Assembly: GCA_910576125.1 (NCBI GenBank)
Contig: CAJTHM010000002.1
Coordinates: 1-64,000 of the forward strand
Length of the DNA: 64,000 nucleotides
Source of the DNA: Lachnospiraceae bacterium
GTDB lineage: Bacteria > Bacillota > Clostridia > Lachnospirales > Lachnospiraceae
Direction: 5' to 3'
Below are positions 47,854-57,046 of the stretch, in pieces. Every line of letters starts with the position of its first letter. The stretch's first letter is position 1. Both the position numbers and the translations under genes were made by a program. The notes beneath the pieces were generated by a model. The model did not search any database. It was not told the origin of the DNA and saw nothing but the letters and a program-made list of their open reading frames with translations.

Positions 47854-50532
47854 ATGAAACTTATTTGGACTAAGATGTTGAATATTGCGAATAAAAAATA
47901 TGCACTTCTATTTTGTTTATTTTTAATAGTTTTTACGGCATTTTTGTATCGTGATTACCTTACAGGAGATAAAGTTTTTGTATCAACAGGTGATGCGATG
48001 GACTTATACGACCAATTCTACCCAGATTTGTTGAATGTGGCAGAATATATTGAAAGCGGTGATACGCGAACACAAATGGATTTTTCAATTGGCTTAGGGT
48101 GTGAATTTAGTCTGGGAATACCAACTATATATAATATTGTATCTTTTTTTGGAATAGACAGGGTTGCATATTTGATGGGAATTGTGCAGATGATAAAAAT
48201 CATCTTGGCAGGTATTTTTTCATATTTTTATTTCATTACAATGGGAAAGAATCACTATATTGCGTCCATCTGTTCGATATCCTATTCTTTTTGCGGACAT
48301 ATGCTTATAAGGCAATGGTGGTTGTCTTACGCCACGGAAGTAGTTGTACTGGTAATCTGGCTGTTATGTTTTGAATTATGGATGATGAGAAAGGATAAAA
48401 GGTGGCTGCCGCTAGGAACTTTTTTCTTAATAATAAATTTATCGTCTGTTTATTATGTTTTATTATATACCTTGCTGATGATTTCTTATATTTTGTTTCG
48501 TTATCTTTATGAAGGACGTATCAATGAATTAAAAAAAACAGGAAAGGATTTGTTCGCGACAGTAATTTGTATTGCTATTTTTACATATGGAATAGAACAA
48601 TTTGCAAGTGGCATCATTAGTTCCGTATCGAGTGACAGATTTTCAAGTGGTGTTACAAGTACATCTCAATTTGGTAATTTTTGGGCTAATCTGGGCGAGC
48701 TTTTTACCCTTTTTTCTAGAACAGTTGGAATCAATATACTTGGCTGTGGGAAGTGTTATGTGGGTGAACTGGATTATCTGACGGCACCAACTTTTTATAT
48801 TGGAATTTTATGTCTGCTTGTTTTAATCCCTGTATGGTTTGAAATGAAAAAAAGCAATAAAGTATTGATTTTTATAGTGGGATTCATCACGTGCGTCTAT
48901 ATTTTTATTAATCCGTTAAGAAGAATTGTTAATGGTTATGCGGATGAAAGTTTTAAAATATCATCTTTTTGGATACTGGTAATATACATTTATATTGTTG
49001 CTCAAGGATTAGAATCGCTCTTGAGAAATATGAAACGTTATCAATTGTTTTTAATTTTTGCAGAGGTTTCTGTTATAGAAATAGTAGGTGCTTGGGCTCT
49101 TGTTCAGGATAACTGGCTAATAGACAAAAAAATGATGCTGTTTACAATGGGAATGGCTATTGCCTATTTGCTGGTCTTAGAAGGAAATTATTTTTTGAAT
49201 AATACTAAGGCTATCTGTAGAATTCTGTTGATGTTGGGGGTAATTGAAGCAGGAATACAGGCAAATTATTGTTTGCAAAATATGAGCGTTTTAAGTGTTA
49301 ACTCACTTGCGGAAAGAACCTTGTACAATGACTATACAAATGAAGTGTTGGGTTATTTAAAAACAAGAAATGCTAGACAGGATTATAGAATCAATAAACA
49401 ATATTTTTCCTACCGCTACAATGACGCATGGGCGCAGGGATATTATGGAACTTCATTTTATATGGGAGGAATAGGAGCTGGAGCAAATATTATACGTTTA
49501 TATGACATGTTGAAGTTACCAACAGCTGGAGCAGGCTATAAATATGCCTATGGAACAAGCCCTTACACAGAAATTAATACTCTTCTGGGCGTTAAGTACA
49601 TCCTGAGTCGATACCAGGAAATTATGAATTATGGATATGATGTATGCTATTTAGAACATGATATTTATGCATTAGAAAATCAGTATCAACTATCTTTAGG
49701 ATATGGATATGATAGCTATATGTCATATGATGAATACTTGAAAATGGACATAGATTCCAGAAGAAAATGTCTTATAAATGCTTGTGTAGTGGAGGGGGCG
49801 GATGTAGAACAGTATGGTAATGTGGATTGTGTGAATTCACAAGAGATGTTATTTGACATCCAAAAATATAGTAAATATAAAATAGAACCAATAAGAGCAG
49901 ATGGGATTTATTGGGTGCCACATAACAGTGAGGAAGATGTAGTTTTAGTTATAGATGCTTCTTTTGATGTGGCGGAAAGTGAATACAGGGCAAATTTAAA
50001 ATATCTGGCAGAGAATAATTGGGTACAGTATCAAGTGAGGGTCGATTCAGAAGAAAAGCAATTATTCGAGATAAACGCATCAGGGGTATCCGCATTTGGC
50101 TTTTATTATAGTGATGGAAAGAATCTTTTACCAGTAGACCAGTTGGAATGCTACATTATTCCTCAGGGAGTATATTATGGAGAATATACTGAAGGAACGA
50201 AACGTTTAAGAAAATCTGAACTAAAGATTCAGGAGTTCTCGGGCAGATATATAAGCGGTAGTGCTTTATGCGATAGAGAGAAGATATTTTGTCTTGCAAT
50301 ACCCTATGGGAATTGGAATATTTATGTGGATGGAGAGGCAGTAGATACATTTTTAGTTAACATGGCATTTATTGGTTTTAATATTGATGCAGGAGAGCAT
50401 TTCATTGAGGCTGAATACGTTAACCATCTTACAGAGCTTCAAATAATACTGCGTTATATTATATTCATAATGTGCATAGGCTGGATAGCTGTGCTGTCGA
50501 TGAAGCGGAAGGAGAGGAAATTATGCAAGTAA
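47854..50532 (+). CDS. YfhO-family membrane protein (second copy)
   Basis: An 892-residue protein with about 13 membrane segments over residues 15-480 and a large soluble C-terminal part, then a final membrane helix near the end (IILRYIIFIMCIGWIAVL). It shares the plan and local motifs of the first YfhO-type protein: FVSTGDAMDLYDQFYPDLLN after helix 1, YGTSFYMGGIGAGANIIRLY, EINTLLGVKYILSRYQ, and IPYGNWNIYVDGEAVDTFL near the C-terminus. It probably transfers a lipid-linked sugar outside the cell. It overlaps the start of the ketoisomerase gene that follows. Confidence 0.85.
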   Translation: MKLIWTKMLNIANKKYALLFCLFLIVFTAFLYRDYLTGDKVFVSTGDAMDLYDQFYPDLLNVAEYIESGDTRTQMDFSIGLGCEFSLGIPTIYNIVSFFGIDRVAYLMGIVQMIKIILAGIFSYFYFITMGKNHYIASICSISYSFCGHMLIRQWWLSYATEVVVLVIWLLCFELWMMRKDKRWLPLGTFFLIINLSSVYYVLLYTLLMISYILFRYLYEGRINELKKTGKDLFATVICIAIFTYGIEQFASGIISSVSSDRFSSGVTSTSQFGNFWANLGELFTLFSRTVGINILGCGKCYVGELDYLTAPTFYIGILCLLVLIPVWFEMKKSNKVLIFIVGFITCVYIFINPLRRIVNGYADESFKISSFWILVIYIYIVAQGLESLLRNMKRYQLFLIFAEVSVIEIVGAWALVQDNWLIDKKMMLFTMGMAIAYLLVLEGNYFLNNTKAICRILLMLGVIEAGIQANYCLQNMSVLSVNSLAERTLYNDYTNEVLGYLKTRNARQDYRINKQYFSYRYNDAWAQGYYGTSFYMGGIGAGANIIRLYDMLKLPTAGAGYKYAYGTSPYTEINTLLGVKYILSRYQEIMNYGYDVCYLEHDIYALENQYQLSLGYGYDSYMSYDEYLKMDIDSRRKCLINACVVEGADVEQYGNVDCVNSQEMLFDIQKYSKYKIEPIRADGIYWVPHNSEEDVVLVIDASFDVAESEYRANLKYLAENNWVQYQVRVDSEEKQLFEINASGVSAFGFYYSDGKNLLPVDQLECYIIPQGVYYGEYTEGTKRLRKSELKIQEFSGRYISGSALCDREKIFCLAIPYGNWNIYVDGEAVDTFLVNMAFIGFNIDAGEHFIEAEYVNHLTELQIILRYIIFIMCIGWIAVLSMKRKERKLCK

Positions 50533-50936
50533 TAAAATATGCGTTTCAACAACATGGTGATCAACGTGGAATGTTGGTTGCAATAGAAGAATACAAAGAT
50601 ATTCCTTTCGAGGTAAAAAGAGTTTATTATATGTATGATACCAGAAAAGAAGTGCACAGGGGATTCCATGCTCATAAAAATTTAGAGCAGGTTTTGATTT
50701 GTGTAAATGGCTCCTGCAAAGTGAAGCTTGATAATGGAGTGGAAACGAAAATAGTTTCTTTAGAGAAACCATATGAGGGACTTTATGTTTCGAATAATAT
50801 TTGGAGGGAAATGTATGACTTTGCAGAAAATACTGTTCTAATGGTTTTGGCCTCAAACTATTATGATGAAGAAGACTATATAAGAGATTATGATAAGTTT
50901 CTCGAATTTGTAAAAAAAAGGAAAGAAGGAAAATAA
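50523..50936 (+). CDS. fdtA: dTDP-4-oxo-6-deoxyglucose 3,4-ketoisomerase (FdtA/QdtA-like), second copy
   Basis: A 137-residue cupin closely similar to the protein at 7792-8196 along its whole length ([74 protein letters not shown]). The start at 50523 is set by GGAGAGG just upstream and by alignment with the first copy; the frame is open further upstream inside the YfhO gene, whose stop it overlaps by 10 bp. It makes the 3-oxo sugar aminated by the enzyme encoded next, 2 bp downstream. dTDP-glucose supply genes (rmlA, rmlB) are not in the window. Confidence 0.92.
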   Translation: MQVIKYAFQQHGDQRGMLVAIEEYKDIPFEVKRVYYMYDTRKEVHRGFHAHKNLEQVLICVNGSCKVKLDNGVETKIVSLEKPYEGLYVSNNIWREMYDFAENTVLMVLASNYYDEEDYIRDYDKFLEFVKKRKEGK

Positions 50937-50937
50937 A

Positions 50938-52029
50938 ATGCAGGTACCATTTGTATCTTTTGAACCAATGCATAATGAAATCAATACTGGATTAGAAAAG
51001 GCATTATTAGATGTCTTACATAGCAATTGGTATATTCGGGGGAAACAGGTTGAGGCTTTTGAAAGAGAGTTTGCTAATTATTGTGGTGCTAATTATTGTG
51101 TTGGCTGTGGAAATGGATTAGATGCATTATTTCTTATTTTAAAAGCTTATGATATAGGGTGTGGGGATGAGGTAATTATACCGTCAAATACATTTATAGC
51201 CACGGCTTTGGCTGTCACTTATAGCGGTGCGACTCCAGTATTTGTGGAACCAAATATAGAGACGTATACAATCAATCCTGCTTTAATTGAAGAAAAAATA
51301 GGCCCCAGGACAAAAGCTATTATTGCAGTACATTTATATGGACAGGCTGCAGACATGGATGCAATTGCTGCAATAGCAAATAAATATAATTTGAGAGTAA
51401 TTGAAGATGCTGCGCAAGCCCATGGTGCGGAATATAAGGGTAAGAAAACAGGTAACCTTGGAGATGCTGCAGGTTTTAGCTTTTATCCAGGAAAAAATCT
51501 TGGTGCTTTAGGAGATGCAGGTGCTGTAGTAACAAATGATGTTGGGTTGGCAGAAAAGGTACGTGCACTAGCAAATTATGGTTCTGATTATAAATATCAT
51601 CATATTTATCAGGGCAATAATTCTAGATTGGATGAGATGCAGGCTGCTATTTTGCGGGTTAAACTCTGTAAATTAGATGAATGGAATGGATATCGAAACG
51701 AGATTGCACAAAAGTACTTAAACAAGATAAAAAATGAGAAAGTTATTCTCCCTGTACCAAATATGTACGGGACACATGTATGGCACATATTTGCGGTTCG
51801 GACTGAAAACCGCGAGAAGTTTGAAAAATATTTAAATGAGTGTGGTATTGGCACCACAATCCATTATCCAATTCCAATCCATATGCAGGGGGCATATAAA
51901 GGGGAGAAATGGAAAAAAGGGGACTTTCCGATTGCTGAAAAAATTTCCATGACAGAACTAAGTCTGCCTATGTATTATGGTATGAAGGAAGAAATCCAAT
52001 ATGTAATTGAAATGGTAAATCGATTTTAG
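50938..52029 (+). CDS. fdtB: dTDP-3-oxo-6-deoxyhexose aminotransferase (DegT family, FdtB/QdtB-like), second copy
   Basis: A 363-residue PLP-dependent aminotransferase homologous to the minus-strand enzyme at 4492-5580. The sequence shows [37 protein letters not shown], the PLP lysine in [13 protein letters not shown] and [13 protein letters not shown]. It is directly adjacent to the ketoisomerase gene (2 bp), which is the classical arrangement for dTDP-Fuc3N or dTDP-Qui3N synthesis; the acyltransferase encoded at 53171 would then complete the N-acylated sugar. The genes here are more AT-rich than the minus-strand copies. Confidence 0.92.
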   Translation: MQVPFVSFEPMHNEINTGLEKALLDVLHSNWYIRGKQVEAFEREFANYCGANYCVGCGNGLDALFLILKAYDIGCGDEVIIPSNTFIATALAVTYSGATPVFVEPNIETYTINPALIEEKIGPRTKAIIAVHLYGQAADMDAIAAIANKYNLRVIEDAAQAHGAEYKGKKTGNLGDAAGFSFYPGKNLGALGDAGAVVTNDVGLAEKVRALANYGSDYKYHHIYQGNNSRLDEMQAAILRVKLCKLDEWNGYRNEIAQKYLNKIKNEKVILPVPNMYGTHVWHIFAVRTENREKFEKYLNECGIGTTIHYPIPIHMQGAYKGEKWKKGDFPIAEKISMTELSLPMYYGMKEEIQYVIEMVNRF

Positions 52030-52041
52030 CGAGGAAAATAA

Positions 52042-53019
52042 GTGATGTTCTCATTTATAGTTATAGTTTATAATGAAGAAAATACAGTATTGGAGACGTT
52101 GGAAAGTATCAAATACCAGATAGTGAATTATGGAATAGATATGAAATTCCAAATTATTATTGCGGATGATAAGTCAAAGGATAATTCCAGAAAGGTTATT
52201 GATGCTTGGTTGGATAAAAATAGTAATTTATTTGAATTAATTGATAGATTATATTATGATGAGAATTTAGGAACCTGCAAAAATTATTCAAGAGCGTTGA
52301 GAAATATTCGAGGGGAACAATTTTTTTCTATTTCGGGAGATGATATAATCGCTAATATGAATATTTTCCTGAAGTTCAACGATTTAAAGAAGTATGATAT
52401 TGTATTAAATAGTTCGTTACTTTTACACGATAAAGGAAAAATTGAATATAATAGAAAGAAGTATCTGACGATTGTGCTTCAGGGGTGTATGGATTTTAGC
52501 TATATTAAATGGGCAACAAAATTGGGCAGTCCTATTTTGAATGGGGCTATTTATAGAAAGGAATTATTGACAGAAGAAATATTGGAATATATGGATGCTT
52601 TTGACTTGGTGGATGATCGTCCCCGGTATTATAAAATGTTTCAGTCCAATAAGTTGAAATTAAAATATGATAATTCGCCGATTATTCTTTATAGAATATC
52701 AGACTGGTCTGTATCAGCAAAACAGGGACAATATTCAGAGCGCCATAATAAGGATATTATGATGCTATATAATGATATATTAAAAGATGAGACAAATTGT
52801 TTTAATCGAATAGTAATAAAACTTCAAAGAATCAGTTGTAATTGGAGGGGGAAGGGGTATATAAGAAATAAATTAAGGTACTTTACGCCGTATTATATAA
52901 GATTTTTTCTATTATGTGTACGAAATAGGAAAAAAATCCGCAATCTGTCGCAGGAATTACTCACAAACTATGGAGAATGGAATGAGAAATATTATAACAC
53001 CATAAAAAAGGTACAGTGA
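52042..53019 (+). CDS. GT2 family glycosyltransferase
   Basis: A 325-residue GT-A glycosyltransferase: FSFIVIVYNEENTVLETL, IIIADDKSKDNSRKV (Asp motif), FFSISGDDIIANMN in the DxD position, and a basic C-terminus. The gene starts with GTG at 52042 or ATG at 52045; GAGG upstream fits either. It is one of the most AT-rich genes of the window, matching the 50.5-56.8 kb block, which therefore may have a separate origin. The acceptor and donor are unknown. Confidence 0.83.
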   Translation: MMFSFIVIVYNEENTVLETLESIKYQIVNYGIDMKFQIIIADDKSKDNSRKVIDAWLDKNSNLFELIDRLYYDENLGTCKNYSRALRNIRGEQFFSISGDDIIANMNIFLKFNDLKKYDIVLNSSLLLHDKGKIEYNRKKYLTIVLQGCMDFSYIKWATKLGSPILNGAIYRKELLTEEILEYMDAFDLVDDRPRYYKMFQSNKLKLKYDNSPIILYRISDWSVSAKQGQYSERHNKDIMMLYNDILKDETNCFNRIVIKLQRISCNWRGKGYIRNKLRYFTPYYIRFFLLCVRNRKKIRNLSQELLTNYGEWNEKYYNTIKKVQ

Positions 53020-53076
53020 TATTATGCTGTTAGGAATTTTCAAAATAGATTTATTGGTGCTACATGTGCGATTATA

Positions 53077-53106
53077 TTGACACAAATACTATAGTTTGCC
53101 TATACA
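53077..53106 (+). promoter_or_regulatory. Candidate promoter for the acyltransferase group
   Basis: TTGACA (perfect -35), an 18-bp spacer and TATACA, about 65 bp before the gene at 53171, in a 150-bp gap after the GT2 gene. Confidence 0.5.
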
Positions 53107-53170
53107 GTTATGACAAACAATAAATGGGATAAAAACGATATCAAATTATATAAATTGAGGAGAAGATTAA

Positions 53171-53854
53171 ATGCAGAATAAATTCAAGAAACTGATTATT
53201 GTAGGGGCAGGAGAATTTGCAGAAATTGCATATGAATATTTTAGGTATGATTCGGAATATGAAGTTGTAGCTTTTGCTGTAGAAAGTAAATTTATTTCGA
53301 GAGAAATTTTATTTGATATACCAATTATTGCATTTGAAACAATGCAGGAAAAATATAGTCCTAAAGAATACGAAGTATTTGTTGCTATTACATATGTAAA
53401 ATTAAACCGTGTACGAACCAGATTGTATCAAGAAGTTAAGAATAAAGGATATAGTTGTGCTTCCTATATCAGTTCACGTGCATTTGTATGGCATAATGCT
53501 ATCATTGGAGAAAATACATTTATTTTTGAGAATAATACGATACAGTATCATACAAAAATTGGAAATAATGTAGTTTTATGGAGCGGAAATCATATTGGGC
53601 ATCGATCTGTGATAGAGGATAACTGCTGGCTTACTTCACATGTTGTTGTATCGGGGTTTTGCAAGGTGGGAAAAAACTCATTTTTAGGTGTAAATGCAAC
53701 ATTGGGAGATAATGTTGCATTGCCTGAAGATACAGTATTTGGAGCAGGTGCTTTAACGGTAAAAAGTTTGCAGGATGCCGGATATGTATACGTGGGAAGC
53801 CCTGCCCATAAAACAGGTAAAACATCATATCAGCAGTTTGGTATTGAACAATAA
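53171..53854 (+). CDS. Sugar acyltransferase (NeuD/PglD-like, left-handed beta-helix)
   Basis: A 227-residue protein. An N-terminal Rossmann-like nucleotide-sugar binding part (KKLIIVGAGEFAEIAYEYF) is followed by hexapeptide repeats that build a left-handed beta-helix (AIIGENTFIFENNTIQYHTKIG, CWLTSHVVVSGFCKVGKNSF, NATLGDNVALPEDTVFGAGA). This is the PglD/NeuD family plan, usually acetyl-CoA-dependent N- or O-acetylation of a sugar. The catalytic-type histidine is in SGNHIGHRS. With FdtA and FdtB just upstream, an FdtC-like N-acetylation of the 3-amino sugar is the most economical role, but the family also acetylates sialic-type and other amino sugars. A GGAGAAG lies before the ATG. Confidence 0.85.
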   Translation: MQNKFKKLIIVGAGEFAEIAYEYFRYDSEYEVVAFAVESKFISREILFDIPIIAFETMQEKYSPKEYEVFVAITYVKLNRVRTRLYQEVKNKGYSCASYISSRAFVWHNAIIGENTFIFENNTIQYHTKIGNNVVLWSGNHIGHRSVIEDNCWLTSHVVVSGFCKVGKNSFLGVNATLGDNVALPEDTVFGAGALTVKSLQDAGYVYVGSPAHKTGKTSYQQFGIEQ

Positions 53855-53910
53855 GCAAGAGGAAATGGAATGAAAAGGAGTTATAAAATTTATGCAAGGG
53901 AGTATATGAA

Positions 53911-54915
53911 ATGGCTAGATATGCGATTAAACGGATAAACGAGTGTTCTGTGGAAGAAAAAAATACTTTAGACAACTTCATTTTGGATGGGAAGACGAAT
54001 GGGGAATTTCTTAATTCAATTCGTTATCTGTCATACCACCCTGTGGGAAGATTTTTAGATGATTCAATTGCCGTTATGGATGTTGAGTCAAATTCTGTAA
54101 GGGGTGTAATGATGGCTGCATCTAAGTGTGGGGAAAAAGATACCATTATCTCACATCCGGGAACGACTTTCGCAGGACCGATTCTGCGCAGAAATTGTTC
54201 GATTGCTGAAAAAGAAGCAATAATCAATATAATGCTTGACTATTATGAAGCGCATTATAAAAGAATAATAATTAAACCATTGCCCTCTTTATTTGCTGAG
54301 CAACCAGCAGGAAGCATTGATTTTTGGCTACTTCGCAGAGGCTATCAATATGAAATGATTGGCTTGTCGAATGTGATTAATATAACAAAAATTAGTAATG
54401 AAGACGATATTTTTTCTTTGTATGATTCAGCTAAGAGAAACCAAACAAGAAAAGTAATCAAGAAACAACTTTTTTGTTTTGACAAATCGGAGAAAGAAAT
54501 AAATGAAGATGTTTGGCAGAGGATGGCAGATAGTCTGGAAGCAAAGCATCATGCTAAAATAACTCATACATATGAAGAAATAGTGAAGCTTTATAATAGG
54601 TTTCCTGATAAAATTGTGCCTTATTATGTAAGAACCAAGGATAAGGACTATGGGGCTTTTGCCTTGGTATATAAATTTAAGAATGTTTTTCATACACAAT
54701 ATTTGGACACAAATTACAGCTATACAGGAGATTATCCCAATTTGCTTTTGATTTTTGAACTGATTAGGCAAGCACGACATGAAGGGTATGACTGGCTATC
54801 TTTTGGTATAAGCACGGAAAATGGCGGGCAATACTTGAACTATGGACTATATAACTACAAAGCTGGATATGGCGGTGGCGATATTGTTATTTCTGCGTTG
54901 ACTAAAATTTGTTGA
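53911..54915 (+). CDS. FemAB-like/GNAT-fold transferase
   Basis: A 334-residue protein with two tandem GNAT-like halves resembling the FemAB or acetyltransf_6 family. Visible pieces are an N-terminal RFLDDSIAVMDVE region, SAKRNQTRKVIKKQLFCFDKSE (the typical KRRNIRKA-type basic motif), HAKITHTYEEIVKLYNRFPD, and GAFALVYKFKNVFHTQYLD, ending WLSFGISTENGGQYLNYGLY. FemAB enzymes transfer amino acids from aminoacyl-tRNA to a lipid-linked acceptor; other relatives acylate amino sugars. In a glycan operon next to an amino-sugar pathway, aminoacylation or acylation of the 3-amino sugar is conceivable. An ATG at 53911 is used after a weak GGGAG. Confidence 0.72.
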   Translation: MARYAIKRINECSVEEKNTLDNFILDGKTNGEFLNSIRYLSYHPVGRFLDDSIAVMDVESNSVRGVMMAASKCGEKDTIISHPGTTFAGPILRRNCSIAEKEAIINIMLDYYEAHYKRIIIKPLPSLFAEQPAGSIDFWLLRRGYQYEMIGLSNVINITKISNEDDIFSLYDSAKRNQTRKVIKKQLFCFDKSEKEINEDVWQRMADSLEAKHHAKITHTYEEIVKLYNRFPDKIVPYYVRTKDKDYGAFALVYKFKNVFHTQYLDTNYSYTGDYPNLLLIFELIRQARHEGYDWLSFGISTENGGQYLNYGLYNYKAGYGGGDIVISALTKIC

Positions 54916-54942
54916 ATTTTATGATTTTATGGAGGTAATGAA

Positions 54943-55846
54943 ATGCAGCAAGGGTTTATCTACTGTCCTAAAGGGGAACACTGGTGGGAAAAAAATACTT
55001 TTATGACACCACATGCTAGGCTAGTGAAGCCGGATGTCATTAGAATCTTCGGGGGGGGTACGAGACCAACAAGGGATTAGCAGAATTAAGTATATAGATG
55101 TAGATGAGGCGAATCCTGGCAATGTGCTTAACATAAGCGATTTCCCATGTTTCGATATTGGAAATCCGGGCTGTTTTGATGATAACGGAGTAATACTTGG
55201 TGATATTATTGATATTAATGATAGGCTTTATATGTATTACGTTGGATTCCAGCATGTCGAGAAAGTTAAGTTTTTTGCGTTTTCTGGGCTGGCAATCAGT
55301 GATGATAATGGCTGCACATTTAAAAGATGTTCAGAAGTTCCAGTTATGGATCGAACAACGACAGCCAGATATGGACGCTGCATCCACACCGTATTATATG
55401 AGAAAGGTATTTTTCGTTGTTATTATGCTGTAATTAATGACTGGAAAAAAATAAATAATGTGCCGTACCCAGTATATAACATTTGGTATGCAGAGTCTGA
55501 AGATGGTATTCACTTTCCTGATGAGGATAAGCATTTGTGCATTGACGTAAGTGGAGATGAATATCGTATTGGAAGACCAAAGGTGTACAAACTTCCTGAT
55601 GGCACTTATGAGATGTACTATACAAGAGATTTTGTAACCAAACAGTATCTTGCTGGCTATGCAACATCGAAAGATGGGATACATTGGAATAGATGTGATA
55701 ATAGACTTAGGCTTAGGAAATCGGGAGAAAACTGGGATGAAGAGATGGCATGTTATCCGGTCAAAATAGTTACTCCCAATAATACATATCTTATATATAA
55801 CGGTAATGGAATGGGAAAAGATGGAATAGGGTATATGCGCTTATAA
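54943..55846 (+). pseudogene. Five-bladed beta-propeller glycosidase-like gene, frameshifted at a G8 tract
   Basis: The gene starts at ATG 54943 with an ideal GGAGG at 54931-54935, so translation certainly initiates there. The frame reads through TPHARLVKPDVIRIFGG and then hits a run of eight G (55051-55058) and stops at TAG 55078. Removing one G restores one 300-residue frame (FGGVRDQQGISRIKYIDVDE) colinear with the intact paralog at 55898. Family traits are GCFDDNGVILGDI, RIGRPKVYKLPDGTYEMYYT and WDEEMACYPVKI with acidic residues, like the GH43/GH130-type propeller glycosidases and phosphorylases. The G8 run is either a slipped phase-variable tract, a mutation or a sequencing error. Confidence 0.82.
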
Positions 55847-55897
55847 AAGCTGATTGCTGGGTTCTCTATAAATTTATTATGTGAGGAGGACTCAACA

Positions 55898-56812
55898 ATG
55901 ATTTGGGAAAAAAGAGGACTTATTTTTCAGGCAGGTAGCGAAGTGGAATGGAGGAATAATTCTGCCCTACAGCCAACACCGCTATTGATGGGAGATGTAA
56001 TCAGAGTATATGTAGGATTTCGGGATAGAAAAGGTATTTCGCGTCCCGGTTATGTAGATTTGGATGCAAGCAATCCAGCGAAAATAATCGGCATAAGCCC
56101 AAATCCTCTTTTGGAATTGGGAGAGGCTGGTTGCTTCGATGATAATGGGATGGTGCCCTGTACAATATTCCAAGAGAAAAATAAAATATATATGATGTAT
56201 GCGGGGTATAACATTGGTTATCATGTTAGAATGACTATTTTTAGTGGACTTGCAGTCAGTGAGGATGGAGGCAATTCTTTTGCACGATGCCGTAAAATAC
56301 CAATCATGGATCGGACGGAAAATGAGCGCTTATTTAGAGTTGTACATACGGCGCTAAAGGAGGAGGGCGAATGGAAGATTTATTATGGAGCTGGAAATTC
56401 TTTTATACAGGGAGAAAAGAAGACTTTGCCGGTTTATGAGATAATGTGTCTGCGGACAGATTCTCCATTTGAACTACAAACAGAAGGAAAAAAGATAATT
56501 TCTAATAAAGGCAATGAACATAGGGTAGGCAGGCCATATGTTGTGAAGAGGAGAGGAAAATATCAAATGTTTTTTGGGGGTGGTACAGAGGAAATCCCAT
56601 ATACATTAGCATATGCGGAATCACCAGATGGTATACATTGGAAAAGAGATGATAAAAAACTGGGACTTAAGCTTTCGGCAGCAGGTTGGGACAGTCAGAT
56701 GATGGCATACCCGGCAATTGTTGATTATAAAGACAAAACCTATTTATTCTATAATGGAAACGAGTATGGGAAATATGGATTTGGATATGCAGAGCTACTT
56801 TCTGAAGACTAA
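55898..56812 (+). CDS. Five-bladed beta-propeller glycosidase-like protein (GH43/GH130-type fold)
   Basis: A 304-residue protein homologous to the frameshifted gene just upstream, with the same motif order: FRDRKGISRPGYVDLD, GCFDDNGMVPCTIF, MYAGYNIGYHVRMTIFSGL, HRVGRPYVVKRRGKYQMFFG and WDSQMMAYPAIV. The regular F/Y-G/x-x-aromatic blades match the five-bladed propeller of GH43/GH130-type enzymes; the aspartate and glutamate pairs that would be catalytic are not secure. It has no signal peptide and is likely cytoplasmic, an unusual place for a glycan-degrading enzyme in a biosynthesis operon. A glycosylase or phosphorylase role in precursor handling is possible. A GGAGG precedes the ATG. Confidence 0.78.
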   Translation: MIWEKRGLIFQAGSEVEWRNNSALQPTPLLMGDVIRVYVGFRDRKGISRPGYVDLDASNPAKIIGISPNPLLELGEAGCFDDNGMVPCTIFQEKNKIYMMYAGYNIGYHVRMTIFSGLAVSEDGGNSFARCRKIPIMDRTENERLFRVVHTALKEEGEWKIYYGAGNSFIQGEKKTLPVYEIMCLRTDSPFELQTEGKKIISNKGNEHRVGRPYVVKRRGKYQMFFGGGTEEIPYTLAYAESPDGIHWKRDDKKLGLKLSAAGWDSQMMAYPAIVDYKDKTYLFYNGNEYGKYGFGYAELLSED

Positions 56813-57009
56813 ATATGCAGGTATTATGTAAGAAAATTGACACCACACTTGCATCGTCTGTATTCGCAACGACTCTTTAAGATTCAGGGACGGATATACT
56901 TTTCTCTTTTATGCCTGTATCTCGTGCCCTTTGCAGTACCTGTGGTTATTGCGGGTACTGCATAATTGGTCACCAGAAGTCTCTCCAGATATTGCCCGAC
57001 ATGCTCCTA
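56813..57009 (+). other. Gap before IS630 with an 8-bp stem-loop
   Basis: 197 bp without a gene. GCAGTACC at 56933-56940 pairs perfectly with GGTACTGC at 56954-56961 (13-nt loop). There is no T-run on either side, so this is not a standard terminator. The plus-strand frame across it encodes a cysteine-rich string that could be a fragment of a zinc-ribbon protein. The left end of an IS630 element begins at 57010. Confidence 0.4.
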
Positions 57010-57046
57010 GTGTAGCAACATATTTATATTTAGGCAAACCAGTCCC

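Noticed and set aside
47682..47873. A 63-codon plus-strand frame before the second YfhO gene
   Set aside because: No ribosome binding site, no family similarity, overlaps the next gene.
50472..50522. N-terminal extension of the second ketoisomerase
   Set aside because: It overlaps the YfhO gene and has no counterpart in the first copy; GGAGAGG marks the internal ATG.
55040..55070. Programmed frameshifting at the G8 tract
   Set aside because: A +1 shift or loss of one G is required; the common -1 slippage gives the wrong frame. Slippage mutation or sequencing error is more likely.
56933..56961. Terminator at the 8-bp stem-loop
   Set aside because: No T-run follows on either strand.
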